A DNA stretch of 38,130 nt from contig JACNLA010000033.1 of the NCBI GenBank assembly GCA_014381745.1, forward strand, positions 1-38,130, written 5' to 3'. Position 1 is the stretch's first letter, and the number at the start of each line of letters is the position of its first letter. The position numbers were made by a program, and so were the translations under genes. Positions 16,276 to 24,218 of this stretch are shown one piece after another. The DNA comes from Actinomycetota bacterium (GTDB lineage: Bacteria > Actinomycetota > Acidimicrobiia > Acidimicrobiales > MedAcidi-G1). The notes below the pieces were generated by a model. It was given only the letters and a program-made list of their open reading frames with translations, did not search any database and had not been told where the DNA came from.

Positions 16276-16662
16276 ATGACCAAAACGATCGATCGCAGTC
16301 TCCCGATCAAGCGCCACAAGTCGGTGATCGCCACGGCTGACCTTCCCGGTGTTCCGGAGGGAACTCGAGGAAAGGTAAAGGTCGCCAACGGCTTTTCCTG
16401 GTACCGCTACTGGGTGAGCTTTGACAACGGCGTTGACCTGGGCCAGGTGAGCCACGACGACCTCGTCCACGCCAGCGACTGGAAGAAGTACCAGGTCGAC
16501 CGGGTCGCTGCCGAGCGCCTGGCAGCCGAGGCACCCGACGAATCTGCCGCCGGAGCCGACGAGTCGGTCGAGGCCGCAGCTGGTTCCGGAGGCAACTCTC
16601 ACGGAATCCCCGAGCATCTGCTGGAGCGGAGCCGGGCAGCGCGCGAACGCCTCGGCGCCTGA
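16276..16662 (+). CDS. Small SH3/KOW-like protein of unknown function
   Basis: 128 aa from the ATG at 16276 (GAGCGG about 5 bases upstream); the open frame reaches 16168 but that part overlaps proS. Residues about 10-65 look like a compact beta-barrel: a basic start (P-I-K-R-H-K), D-L-P-G-V-P-E-G-T-R-G-K-V-K-V, then W-Y-R-Y-W-V-S-F-D-N-G-V-D-L-G. G-T-x-G-x-V with a following aromatic strand recalls KOW/SH3-like nucleic-acid or protein binding modules, but this is a shape-based guess. The rest is Ala/Glu-rich and probably helical or disordered. It sits between proS and carD, with spacing of 46 and 95 bp. Confidence 0.75.
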   Translation: MTKTIDRSLPIKRHKSVIATADLPGVPEGTRGKVKVANGFSWYRYWVSFDNGVDLGQVSHDDLVHASDWKKYQVDRVAAERLAAEAPDESAAGADESVEAAAGSGGNSHGIPEHLLERSRAARERLGA

Positions 16663-16757
16663 GACCCTCTGTTGACACCTATATCCAGACGACACGCTCA
16701 GGGCGGGTCCCCACCGCGATATCCTCAACCGTTCCCTTTCAGCCCTCGGAGGCTCCG

Positions 16758-17237
16758 TTGACGTTCAAACCCGGCGACAAGGTCGTCTACCCGCACCACG
16801 GTGCAGCAATTGTCGAAAAGAAGGAGAAGCGCAAGGCGTTCGGTGAAACCGCCGAGTACCTGGTTCTCCGAATGACCGACGGCGACATGACCCTCTCGGT
16901 TCCCGTGGACAAGGTCGAAGAGGTCGGTATGCGTTGGCCGATCAGCAAGGAAGACGTCGAGGACCTCTTTGAGGTTCTCCAGAAACGCGACATTCGCGAA
17001 CCTGCCAACTGGTCGCGTCGCTTCAAGAACCATCAGGAGAAGTTGAAGAGCGGCGACGTCTATCAGGTTGCCGAGGTAGTTAGAAACCTGGCTCTGCGCG
17101 ATGCCGCCAAGGGCCTGTCAGCCGGTGAAAAGTCGCTCTACACCAAGGCTCTCAAGGTGCTCGTGTCCGAGTTGGCATTCGCCCTCAACACACCCGAGGA
17201 AAAGGCCGAGGCCAAGGTTCAGGACGCTCTCACCTGA
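16758..17237 (+). CDS. carD: CarD family RNA polymerase-binding regulator
   Basis: 159 aa, close to the 162 aa of M. tuberculosis CarD. The protein binds the RNA polymerase beta subunit and stabilises open complexes, notably at rRNA promoters. The N-terminal Tudor-like domain is clear (F-K-P-G-D-K-V-V-Y-P-H-H-G, then E-Y-L-V-L-R and M-T-L-S-V-P-V-D-K). The C-terminal helical domain carries W-S-R-R-F-K (about residues 90-95; this Trp touches the upstream DNA fork in known CarDs) and the conserved K-L-K-S-G-D. The start is a TTG at 16758 with GGAGG 7 bases upstream. TTGACA occurs at 16672 but no convincing -10 follows it. Confidence 0.95.
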   Translation: MTFKPGDKVVYPHHGAAIVEKKEKRKAFGETAEYLVLRMTDGDMTLSVPVDKVEEVGMRWPISKEDVEDLFEVLQKRDIREPANWSRRFKNHQEKLKSGDVYQVAEVVRNLALRDAAKGLSAGEKSLYTKALKVLVSELAFALNTPEEKAEAKVQDALT

Positions 17238-17251
17238 CCTCCGGTCGAGGG

Positions 17252-17302
17252 GTGAAACCGACCCCACACGTGGTTTACAATCACATTGAGGGACGTTCCC
17301 TC
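17252..17302 (+). promoter_or_regulatory. Promoter and leader hairpin of the universal stress gene
   Basis: GTGAAA (17252-17257), an 18-bp spacer and TACAAT (17276-17281) resemble a sigma-70-type promoter. The leader then holds the perfect inverted repeat GAGGGA-CGT-TCCCTC (17288-17302). The ribosome site GGAGGTGA (17320-17327) is strong and lies 7 bases before the ATG. Confidence 0.5.
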
Positions 17303-17334
17303 TGGTTTCCCACCTGAGCGGAGGTGAGCCGACA

Positions 17335-17790
17335 ATGACGAAGCGACGAATCGTTGTAGGGGTTGAGGGTTCCGGTTACGCCCGGGCCGCGCTTATCTGG
17401 GCCATCGACGAGGCACACCACAGGGATGCCGTTGTCGAGGTCGTCACCTGCTACTCCCCTACATATGTTCCTGCCGCACCCGACCTCGGTTATGTGCCCC
17501 TGGATTCATTCGACCTGTTGTCAGAGGTCGAGAAGATGCAGAGTGAGGTCATCGAGTCGGCTGTGGAGTGCGCCAACCACCCCGACGTCGAGATCAGGAA
17601 GGTCATCAAGAAGGGCCGTGCAGCTGACACCCTCATGGCTGCAGCCGAGGGTGCCGACATGCTTGTGGTCGGCAACAGAGGCCGTGGAGGCTTCGCAGGA
17701 CTTCGCCTCGGTTCGGTCAGCCAGTCCATCGCCCACCACAGCCCCTGCCCCCTCGTAATCGTGCGAACCGGACTGGCAGAAGACGACTGA
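17335..17790 (+). CDS. Universal stress protein (UspA family)
   Basis: 151 aa, a single Usp domain. It starts M-T-K-R-R-I-V-V-G-V-E-G-S, the usual first strand with a conserved acidic residue, and contains the ATP-binding pattern G-x2-G-x9-G-S (G-N-R-G, then L-G-S), so it belongs to the nucleotide-binding UspFG-like group. The last strand reads P-C-P-L-V-I-V-R. Such proteins are cytosolic and act as stress or energy-state modulators; a specific role cannot be inferred. It has its own likely promoter and a terminator just after the stop, so it is probably transcribed alone. Confidence 0.92.
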   Translation: MTKRRIVVGVEGSGYARAALIWAIDEAHHRDAVVEVVTCYSPTYVPAAPDLGYVPLDSFDLLSEVEKMQSEVIESAVECANHPDVEIRKVIKKGRAADTLMAAAEGADMLVVGNRGRGGFAGLRLGSVSQSIAHHSPCPLVIVRTGLAEDD

Positions 17791-17799
17791 GCGGTCAGG

Positions 17800-17834
17800 C
17801 TGCGCCATCAATATGCCGGCGCAGACATTTTCTC
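17800..17834 (+). terminator. Intrinsic-terminator-like hairpin after the universal stress gene
   Basis: CTGCGCC (17800-17806) and GGCGCAG (17818-17824) form a perfect 7-bp stem, followed by ACATTTTCTC. It starts 10 bases past the stop codon. Confidence 0.55.
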
Positions 17835-17907
17835 TGAGCAGATGGGTGCACGGCACCGTTTTTTGCGCGAGAGTGGTTGTGTCACGACTACGGCACCAGG
17901 GGGTTGC

Positions 17908-18453
17908 ATGAACGACGCCGGGATACCAGAGTCCGAAGGCGATGCGGTCGACGAGATAGTCAAGTTGGCCGGTCCCATTGGCGGGATGTGGGTTGCCCAC
18001 AACTCGCATGGCATCTGCGGAAGCGGATTTGCCAACCTCATCACCTTCGCCCGCTTCCGCGAGGAACTTCACGACCGAACCGGCCGACCGGCTGCACGGG
18101 TAGAGGAGTTGCCCGGCGATCTTTACGACCGAATCGAACACTCCTTCAACACAGGCAAGCGGGACGAGTTGACCTTTGACCTGCGTGGGGCGACTCCATT
18201 CCAGAAAGCCGTGTGGCAGGCATGCCTGTCAATCGCCCCGGGCGAGACAACCACCTACGGGATGTTGGCCAAGGCCATCCACCGACCCAACGCAGTGCGT
18301 GCGGTCGGAACGGCCCTGGGTGCAAACCCGATCCCGGTGCTCATCCCCTGCCACAGGGTCAAGCGCTCAGATGGCGATTTCGGCGGCTACGCCTTCGGTG
18401 TACCGATAAAGGAGCGCCTCCTCGAGCGCGAAGAGGTCCGGGCTGTCGCCTGA
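17908..18453 (+). CDS. ogt: Methylated-DNA-protein-cysteine S-methyltransferase
   Basis: 181 aa from the ATG at 17908 (AGGGGG 5 bases upstream); the open frame reaches 17842. Repairs O6-alkylguanine by moving the alkyl group to its own cysteine, a one-turnover reaction. The C-terminal domain has the active-site I-P-C-H-R-V (C148). It also shows T-P-F-Q-K-A-V-W near 97, G-E-T-T-T-Y-G near 112, the arginine-finger region N-A-V-R-A-V-G (R131), and G-G-Y-A-F-G. The short N-terminal domain (about 1-90) is the usual variable one. No AdaA or AlkA partner is near. The symbol is by family; it could equally be called an Ada-type C-terminal domain protein. Confidence 0.92.
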   Translation: MNDAGIPESEGDAVDEIVKLAGPIGGMWVAHNSHGICGSGFANLITFARFREELHDRTGRPAARVEELPGDLYDRIEHSFNTGKRDELTFDLRGATPFQKAVWQACLSIAPGETTTYGMLAKAIHRPNAVRAVGTALGANPIPVLIPCHRVKRSDGDFGGYAFGVPIKERLLEREEVRAVA

Positions 18454-18483
18454 CCCGACCCGACAGATCTTGAGTTGAGTGAC

Positions 18484-19284
18484 ATGAACGAGGCGGCAGG
18501 CGCGCCCACCGAGGGTGCCATCACCATCGAGGTTCGCGACCGGATTCTGCTGATCGGCATTGACCGGCCGGCCAAGATGAACGGCTTCACACCCCAGATG
18601 ATGGACGGGCTTGTCGACGCCTACACACGCCTCGACGAGGACGATGATCTCTGGTGTGGGGTGGTGTTCGGCCACGGCGACCACTTCACCGCCGGCCTGG
18701 ATCTGCCGAAGTGGCGTGAACGAATGCAGTCAGGCGAGCGAAGGCGGGGAACCGGAGCCGTGGACCCGACCGCTCTGGGGCGCAAGTGCCGCAAGCCGAT
18801 CGTGACGGCCGTGCAGGGTGTTACATACACGCTCGGAATCGAGTTGATGCTCGCCGGCGACATCGTGGTGGCCTCAGATGACTGCCGGTTCTCCCAGCTT
18901 GAGCCCCTGCGCGGAATCCATGCGGCCGGTGGTGCGACCATCCGCTTCGTGCAGCGTGGAGGCTGGGGTAACGCCATGTACCACCTGCTCACCTCTGATG
19001 TGTTCGACTCAGCGGAGGCGCTTCGGATCGGGCTTGTGCAGGAGGTCGTGCCGGCCGGCACCCAACTGGAGCGGGCCCTGGAACTGGCAACGGTGATTTG
19101 TGAGGGGGCACCTCTTGCCGTGCAGGCCACCAAGGCCTCGTCGATGAGGTTCGTGGAGGAAGGCGAGGCGGCGGCCATTGCCGCCCTCGGTCCGACGCAG
19201 GCCATCCTTGCAGCAACTAGCGATGCCGCCGAGGGAGTGGCATCGTTCGTGGAACGTCGGAAGGGCGACTTCACGGGACGCTGA
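18484..19284 (+). CDS. Enoyl-CoA hydratase/isomerase family protein (crotonase fold)
   Basis: 266 aa from the ATG at 18484 (a TTG three codons upstream is the alternative). Crotonase signatures: I-D-R-P-A-K-M-N-G-F near residue 24; H-F-T-A-G-L-D-L (about 69-76), which supplies one oxyanion-hole amide; and the central Y-T-L-G-I-E-L-M-L-A-G-D-I-V-V-A (about 117-132). The hydratase glutamate positions (E144/E164 in rat crotonase) are not clearly both present: the segment after D-I-V-V-A-S-D-D reads C-R-F-S-Q-L-E-P. The reaction could therefore be isomerisation, hydrolysis or hydration. It follows ogt by 30 bp in the same direction; a functional link is not evident. Confidence 0.88.
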   Translation: MNEAAGAPTEGAITIEVRDRILLIGIDRPAKMNGFTPQMMDGLVDAYTRLDEDDDLWCGVVFGHGDHFTAGLDLPKWRERMQSGERRRGTGAVDPTALGRKCRKPIVTAVQGVTYTLGIELMLAGDIVVASDDCRFSQLEPLRGIHAAGGATIRFVQRGGWGNAMYHLLTSDVFDSAEALRIGLVQEVVPAGTQLERALELATVICEGAPLAVQATKASSMRFVEEGEAAAIAALGPTQAILAATSDAAEGVASFVERRKGDFTGR

Positions 19285-19348
19285 GCCCGGAGTATCAGGG
19301 GATTTTGGGGGCTGCCGAACGGTATGCCCCCCTACACTTACGGCGACC

Positions 19349-19422
19349 CGGGATGTGGCGCAGCCTGGCAGCGCACCTGCTTTGGGAGCAGGGGGTCGGG
19401 AGTTCAAATCTCCCCATCCCGA
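19349..19422 (+). tRNA. tRNA-Pro (anticodon TGG)
   Basis: A 74-nt cloverleaf. Acceptor arms CGGGATG and CATCCCG pair fully, with A as discriminator. The anticodon arm is CCTGC-TTTGGGA-GCAGG with TGG at the centre. The T arm is GGGAG-TTCAAAT-CTCCC. The CCA end is not encoded. TACACT at 19333-19338 may be its -10 box. Confidence 0.96.
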
Positions 19423-19465
19423 CAACGGTTGTCTTGAGGGACAGGCTGAACGCTACTGTCCCGGT

Positions 19466-19924
19466 GTGGCGGACCTACCTGACGACCTCCGTGTACGCCT
19501 CGACAATCTGTTCCGGTCCGATCCCGCCGCAGCTCAACTCGGAGTCGAACTGGACAGTTGGTCGCCCGGCCGTGCTGTGATCAGTGCCGTTTTGACCGAC
19601 TCGCACACCAACTTCATGGGCGTCGGGCACGGCGGGGTGCTCCTGACACTCGGCGATATCGCCATGTCCTACGCGTCGAATGGGTACGGACGTGTGGCGG
19701 TCGCCATTCAAATCGACGTTGCCTACCATCGTGCCGTTGCGTCCGGGGATGAGGTAGTGGCAACGGCCACCGAGATCAGCCGTACCCGTCGTTTCGCCAA
19801 CCATCGCCTGGAACTTCATGTGGGTGACCTCCTGGTCTGTTCGGCTACCGGCATCACCTACCGGACCGACGAGTGGCACTTCGGCTCCGATGCCTGGACA
19901 GAAACATGGCGGGTCGAGCACTAG
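19466..19924 (+). CDS. PaaI-type hotdog-fold thioesterase
   Basis: 152 aa from a GTG at 19466; the open frame extends back across the tRNA gene and is not used there. The hotdog signature H-G-G-V-L-L-T-L-G-D-I-A lies at residues 55-66, with the conserved D64 after the H-G-G turn. Such proteins hydrolyse acyl- or aryl-CoA thioesters as tetramers in the cytoplasm. I-D-V-A-Y-H-R-A and G-D-E-V-V-A-T-A-T are the family's later strands. No ribosome site is obvious; the leader after the tRNA is 43 bases. It overlaps the next gene by 19 bases, so the two are likely coupled. Confidence 0.88.
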   Translation: MADLPDDLRVRLDNLFRSDPAAAQLGVELDSWSPGRAVISAVLTDSHTNFMGVGHGGVLLTLGDIAMSYASNGYGRVAVAIQIDVAYHRAVASGDEVVATATEISRTRRFANHRLELHVGDLLVCSATGITYRTDEWHFGSDAWTETWRVEH

Positions 19925-21201
19925 GAGGCATTCCGACGGGATCTCTCGCTGCGGGCCTGATCATCATCCTGGCGACCTCAGCGTGTGCCTCGCCGGGCGT
20001 ATCGAGTCGGGCCTTGTCGGGTATGGCCGTTACCTCAACCACAACGACTGCCTCGGCGCCGGTAACTACTACCGCTGCCCCGGCCACGACCACGAAGGCG
20101 CCGCCCACCACCTCACCTACGACGACCACCACGACCACAGAGCCCCCGCCCCCGACCACAACCCTGCCTGAACCGACCCTTCCGATGGAGCCGGGCGCAT
20201 GCATCGAGGTGATCGTGGTGACCCCGTGGAACAACGGAGATGAACCGACCACGCTGTTCGAGTACCTGGTTGACCCTCTGGAACCCGCCATCGGTATGGC
20301 CGCTGCTCCGGAGTCCTGTGAGACGTTGGACGAGCTTCTCCCCGAGTTCCTGGGCGACGAGGTCGAGATCCGGGTGGCTGCGCCCGACCCCTGGGACGGC
20401 GGACCGTATGCCGTCTACTGGCTAGACGATGCAGGCACCGAACACCACGTCCAGTCCTTTTCACGCACCTCCACCCGTCTGACCGTCTATTCGGGCGACA
20501 TCCTCGTCCTGCGGCGCCACGACCGTGGCCTGGAGGTCGTTCCTACCTGCGACGACGATTCCAGTCGCCGCCCGCTGGTGCATGAACGCCACGAGATGGC
20601 CTGGTGGACCGTCTACGTGGAGTGCCTCGTCTACGACACTCCAGGGCTGGCCGAGAGGATCGTCGGATACACCGATGAACAGATGGAACTTGCGGCCGAC
20701 CTGTTGCCCCACTCCTCAATCGGCACCCTGCGCCATACACCGATCTGGATCGACGTCTCCTTCAACGACCCTGAGAACATGGCCATCTACATGGAGGACA
20801 TCCAGAACCCGGGATCGGTCGACCTCCCCTACGTGAACGGCATCCGGGTAAGCGTCGATGCCATCGAAGAGGAACTCGAATACGAGGCGCCCGAGGGGTT
20901 CGCCATCCACGAGCTGGCCCACGCATGGCACTGCATGGCCTACGACCCTTGCTGGTCGGCCACCCGGGTCATGAGCGCCTACGCGGCGGCCATGTCAGAC
21001 GACCTCTACGACTCGGTGGCCTACCTCTACGGTGATGACGAGAGGGCCTACGCGGCAACCGACGACGCCGAGTACTTCGCCGAGCTGTCAGAGGCATGGT
21101 TCGACTCCAACGACTACTTCCCGTTCAACAGGACCGACGTCTTAGCCCACGACCCTGTGGGGGCCAAGGCCATTGAAGGTTCCTGGAGACGTATCCCGTA
21201 G
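19906..21201 (+). CDS. Exported zincin-like metalloprotease with Thr/Pro linker
   Basis: About 431 aa from the ATG at 19906. Residues 11-27 form a hydrophobic signal ending L-A-T-S-A-C; this resembles a lipobox, though the residue three before Cys is Thr rather than Leu. Residues 43-90 are almost entirely Thr, Pro and Ala, a cell-surface linker. A zinc site is visible in I-H-E-L-A-H-A-W-H (HExxH; H335, E336, H339). About 50 residues later, after Y-A-A-T-D-D, A-E-Y-F-A-E-L-S-E-A-W-F offers a third ligand (E389 or E393), and then N-D-Y-F-P-F-N-R and H-D-P. This tail pattern is shared with secreted peptidases related to the anthrax lethal-factor C-terminal fold; I recognise the pattern, not a named family. 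Five Cys residues in the mature part could form disulfides. Substrate is unknown. Confidence 0.78.
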   Translation: MAGRALGGIPTGSLAAGLIIILATSACASPGVSSRALSGMAVTSTTTTASAPVTTTAAPATTTKAPPTTSPTTTTTTTEPPPPTTTLPEPTLPMEPGACIEVIVVTPWNNGDEPTTLFEYLVDPLEPAIGMAAAPESCETLDELLPEFLGDEVEIRVAAPDPWDGGPYAVYWLDDAGTEHHVQSFSRTSTRLTVYSGDILVLRRHDRGLEVVPTCDDDSSRRPLVHERHEMAWWTVYVECLVYDTPGLAERIVGYTDEQMELAADLLPHSSIGTLRHTPIWIDVSFNDPENMAIYMEDIQNPGSVDLPYVNGIRVSVDAIEEELEYEAPEGFAIHELAHAWHCMAYDPCWSATRVMSAYAAAMSDDLYDSVAYLYGDDERAYAATDDAEYFAELSEAWFDSNDYFPFNRTDVLAHDPVGAKAIEGSWRRIP

Positions 21202-21213
21202 GGCTCAGAAGGC

Positions 21214-21981
21214 TCAGGCCAGGGCGTCGCGCTGTTCGATCAACGAGGCGAGTGGAGACAGGTCGAAGGGGGCGTTCAGGGCCACGATCACGTGATCTGC
21301 TCCGGCATCCACGTAACGACCCATGTCCGCAACGTCATCAGCGTCTACCTGAACGGTCCGCTCGATTTCGGCAGGGTTGCGGCCGACCCTTTCGCACCAT
21401 TCATCCAGAATCCCGGAGAGACGCTCGTAGTTCTCGGGTGGTCCGAACGTGTTCCAGGCGTCGGCGTGTTCAGCAACGAGGCGCAGGGTTACCTTCTCGC
21501 CCTTGCCGCCGATCAGGATCGGTAGACGCCCCATAGGAGGCGGGTTCACCTTGGAGAGCCTGGACCTCATGCGGGGCAGGTCGGCCTCGAGCTTGCGCAG
21601 CCGGCCGATGGCGGTGTCGAACTCGTAGCCGTACTCGTCGTAGTCGCGTTGGAACCAGCCCGATCCGATACCGAGGTACATGCGTCCGCCGCTGACATGG
21701 TCGAGGGTGCGGGCCATGTCGGCAAGCAGTTCAGGGTTCCGGTAGCCGTTGCAGGTGACCATCATCCCAACCATGGCGTTCTTTGTGTCGGCCGCCATCG
21801 TCGACAACAGGGTCCATCCCTCGAAGTGCTCGGCGTCCATGTCGCCGAACAGTGGAAAGAAGTGGTCCCATGTCCACACGGAGTCCGCTCCCATGGCATC
21901 TGCCTCGGTCCACGCGCTACGCATCGCCTCGACGCTCGTGGCCTGGGGCCTTATCACCGCACCAACCTTGATCTGAGTCAT
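21214..21981 (-). CDS. LLM-class F420-dependent oxidoreductase
   Basis: 255 aa, a luciferase-like monooxygenase (TIM-barrel) family member. Most actinobacterial members use coenzyme F420. Visible hallmarks: K-V-G-A-V-I-R-P-Q at the start, A-D-S-V-W-T-W-D-H-F-F near residue 32, the cofactor-binding stretch D-H-V-S-G-G-R-M-Y-L-G-I-G-S-G-W (about 94-109), then P-I-L-I-G-G-K-G near 153. Substrate is unknown, and FMN use cannot be excluded. It is somewhat shorter than usual (about 280-340 aa). It converges with the metalloprotease gene at 12 bp and is divergent from the next exported protein. Confidence 0.88.
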   Translation of the reverse strand: MTQIKVGAVIRPQATSVEAMRSAWTEADAMGADSVWTWDHFFPLFGDMDAEHFEGWTLLSTMAADTKNAMVGMMVTCNGYRNPELLADMARTLDHVSGGRMYLGIGSGWFQRDYDEYGYEFDTAIGRLRKLEADLPRMRSRLSKVNPPPMGRLPILIGGKGEKVTLRLVAEHADAWNTFGPPENYERLSGILDEWCERVGRNPAEIERTVQVDADDVADMGRYVDAGADHVIVALNAPFDLSPLASLIEQRDALA

Positions 21982-22043
21982 TCGGCCAACCTACTCCCAC
22001 CTCCGCCCCGGCCCTGACCGGAAAGGTCTGGCAAACTCATTCG

Positions 22044-23636
22044 ATGAGGCGAGGCGGACTCCTGTGCGTCGTGGTGCTGGCTGCTGCCTGCGGCGGCGAT
22101 TCCGAATCGGCTGAGCCTGTACAGACATCCACGGTCGCTCCGACCACCAGCGCGGCACCAACCACGACCGCAGCGCCAACGGCAGCCCCAACGCCGACCA
22201 GCACGGCTACACACTCCACCACAACCACGACACAAGCACCTGACACGGCACCGTCGGTCCCCGGCTGCACCGACATCAAGCGGCGCGCTCCCGCATTCGA
22301 GGAGGGAATCGCGGAGCACGAACTGTGGATCGGTCGCCTCGTAGGCGACCAGGTCACAGACCAGCAGATGCTCGGCAGCGGTTGGTCGGTTGGCGACGGC
22401 TTCATAATCGATGGCGTCGCCCACATCTGGGCCATGAACGCCCTTGACCATGTGCTGCACCATGCCACCTTTGCCGACGGGAAATTCACCGATCTGGGGC
22501 CCATCTCGGTTGACGGCCACGTCTTCCAGGGCTTCATTGACCCCGATGTCTTCCGGTTGCCCGACGGTGGGATAGGCCTCGCCGCGGTCAACGGAATGCG
22601 CACCGAGGGCACGCCCCGCCAACCCGGGCCGATCTGCCTGATGCGCTCCGACAACGGCCAGGACTTTGAAACCGTCCACGTGCTCATCGACGAGTCCGGG
22701 GTCCAGGACCCGGCGGTTCTCGTCGGCGACGAGTGGGTCGTTGCCGTGAAGGTCTTTGGCGAGGAGACCGTGCGGGTCATGGTCGGTACCCCCGAAACCG
22801 GATTCGAGGTGACGGTCACTGGAAGCGGCGGCGACCCCGACCTGGTAGTGGAGTCCGACGGAACTATTCGTCTGACCGTATGCGGTGAGGGAATGCTCGA
22901 CACCTACCGCTCGCCTGACGGCCGATCGTGGGAGGCATCAGATCCGATCCGCAGCCAGACCTGTGGGCCCGCCTCGATCACGGGAAGCGACTGGATGCTC
23001 CATCTCCCCAAGCCCGGCCAGGGTGGAGCACTACCGGTCGAGTCCGAGCCTGAAGAAATCGCTGCAACCACAACATCCACATCGCCTCCGTCGATTCCGA
23101 CCCAAGGCTCAAACCCCTTCTCAAGCGGAAACATTGCACTGCGGGACTGCCTCATCTCAAGCATCGGCGAAGAGGCCTTCAACGGTCTGGCTGCAGGTCG
23201 CATGCCCGTAGGGGCCGAGATGATGGCAGTCGGCATATGTATGGCTCAGGCAGGTGCCGGTGGATCCGGCGGGATGCCGACCGCTCCGAGCGGATCGTCG
23301 TGTACACCTGAAACCCCTGGCGGGTACAGCCGCCACGACCGTCCGTTCATGTTCGGCATAAAGGCCTTCCACATGTACCCACCTGGCGAACAGTCGGTAG
23401 CCGACGAGAGCGACATCAAGGCACTCGGGATGAACACGGTGGGCCTCGTGTTCCAGATCCCCTACGACGACGGCGGACACATCAACTACCCGTTCTCGAC
23501 GTTTGGCAGCAACTTCTCAGACCTCGATGCCAGCCTCTGCCACATCGGCAACCTCATCAACCGGGTGAAGTCGGCCGGCCTCAGCGTCTACCTCTCGGGT
23601 GAGCCCCTCTACTACCGGATGGGCCCGGGGGTGTAG
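22044..23636 (+). CDS. Exported lipoprotein, beta-propeller plus start of a TIM barrel; ends at in-frame TAG
   Basis: 530 codons to a TAG at 23634-23636. The same frame continues for 191 more codons after it, so this is probably the front of one 724-residue gene. Layout: a signal peptide with L-A-A-A-C at 12-16; a Thr/Ala/Pro linker (about 28-70); and a domain (about 75-330) with repeated D-P-D-V, D-P-A-V and D-P-D-L turns, typical of GH43/GH32-like five-bladed propellers. A second Thr/Pro linker follows, then a small Cys-containing segment. From about residue 430 comes the start of a (beta/alpha)8 barrel (F-M-F-G-I-K-A-F-H, then G-M-N-T-V-G-L-V-F). The barrel is cut after about four strands, before its predicted catalytic glutamates. 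Possible readings are pseudogene, sequencing error (CAG to TAG is one change) or readthrough. Confidence 0.75.
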   Translation: MRRGGLLCVVVLAAACGGDSESAEPVQTSTVAPTTSAAPTTTAAPTAAPTPTSTATHSTTTTTQAPDTAPSVPGCTDIKRRAPAFEEGIAEHELWIGRLVGDQVTDQQMLGSGWSVGDGFIIDGVAHIWAMNALDHVLHHATFADGKFTDLGPISVDGHVFQGFIDPDVFRLPDGGIGLAAVNGMRTEGTPRQPGPICLMRSDNGQDFETVHVLIDESGVQDPAVLVGDEWVVAVKVFGEETVRVMVGTPETGFEVTVTGSGGDPDLVVESDGTIRLTVCGEGMLDTYRSPDGRSWEASDPIRSQTCGPASITGSDWMLHLPKPGQGGALPVESEPEEIAATTTSTSPPSIPTQGSNPFSSGNIALRDCLISSIGEEAFNGLAAGRMPVGAEMMAVGICMAQAGAGGSGGMPTAPSGSSCTPETPGGYSRHDRPFMFGIKAFHMYPPGEQSVADESDIKALGMNTVGLVFQIPYDDGGHINYPFSTFGSNFSDLDASLCHIGNLINRVKSAGLSVYLSGEPLYYRMGPGV

Positions 23637-23642
23637 CCAGGC

Positions 23643-24218
23643 GTGCTCGACAGCGCCTCGGTCCCGACCTACCTGTCCGAACTCCCCGAGGTCATGGCAA
23701 GGCTGGCTGAGACGGCCGAGAGATACAAGGTCGAGTGGTTGGCACCAATCAGCGAACCCGACAAGTACTTCGGGCCTGACGCAGCCAACCAGATCATGCA
23801 GGACGTCCTTCCCCGCTTTGACGAGTTCGACGGCAAGCTGGTTTGGCAGGTGTTCGACAGCGTCCAGCGTCTGGACCTGCGCGGCTACGACGTTGCCGGA
23901 CTGGCCGTGCTCGGCTGCGACTGGGACGGTGTGGGCGAAATGTTCGACACAACAATCTCAAGGGTCGTGGACTGGGCAGCCGCGGACGGGGTAACAGAGA
24001 TCGCCCACGTGGAGTTCGGTTGTGTCAACAACGCCAACACCCCATCGGCTGCCATCGCCAACTTCGACCGCTGGCTGGGTGCGACCTCCGGCCTGTCCAG
24101 TGGCCTAATTATCCTGGACAGCCCCCGGTCGGCGCCCAACGGCCAGAGCGTCGTGGGGACCTGGCTTGAGGACTGGGTGGTCGGTTACGGAAGGGACCTC
24201 GGTTTCAGCCCAGGCTGA
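23643..24218 (+). CDS. C-terminal half of the interrupted TIM-barrel protein
   Basis: 191 codons in the same frame as the preceding gene, starting two codons after its TAG; the GTG at 23643 is the first possible start and has no ribosome site. It completes the barrel: W-L-A-P-I-S-E-P-D-K (the Glu is codon 571 counted from 22044) fits an acid/base at strand 4. I-A-H-V-E-F-G (Glu at codon 657) fits the nucleophile at strand 7, the clan GH-A arrangement. Later strands end with the D-S-P and G-T-W-L-E-D-W region. It has no export signal of its own, so alone it would stay in the cytoplasm without the first half of the fold. It is therefore more likely a fragment of a broken gene, or the readthrough part of one protein, than a separate gene. 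Confidence 0.5.
   Translation: MLDSASVPTYLSELPEVMARLAETAERYKVEWLAPISEPDKYFGPDAANQIMQDVLPRFDEFDGKLVWQVFDSVQRLDLRGYDVAGLAVLGCDWDGVGEMFDTTISRVVDWAAADGVTEIAHVEFGCVNNANTPSAAIANFDRWLGATSGLSSGLIILDSPRSAPNGQSVVGTWLEDWVVGYGRDLGFSPG

Noticed and set aside
19178-19465. Upstream extension of the thioesterase frame
   Set aside because: It runs through the tRNA-Pro gene; the GTG at 19466 gives the normal hotdog N-terminus.
23634-23636. Selenocysteine or pyrrolysine at the in-frame stop of the glycosidase-like gene
   Set aside because: The stop is TAG, which is not a selenocysteine codon, no pyl genes are visible in the window, and the surrounding residues show no redox motif; mutation or read error is simpler.
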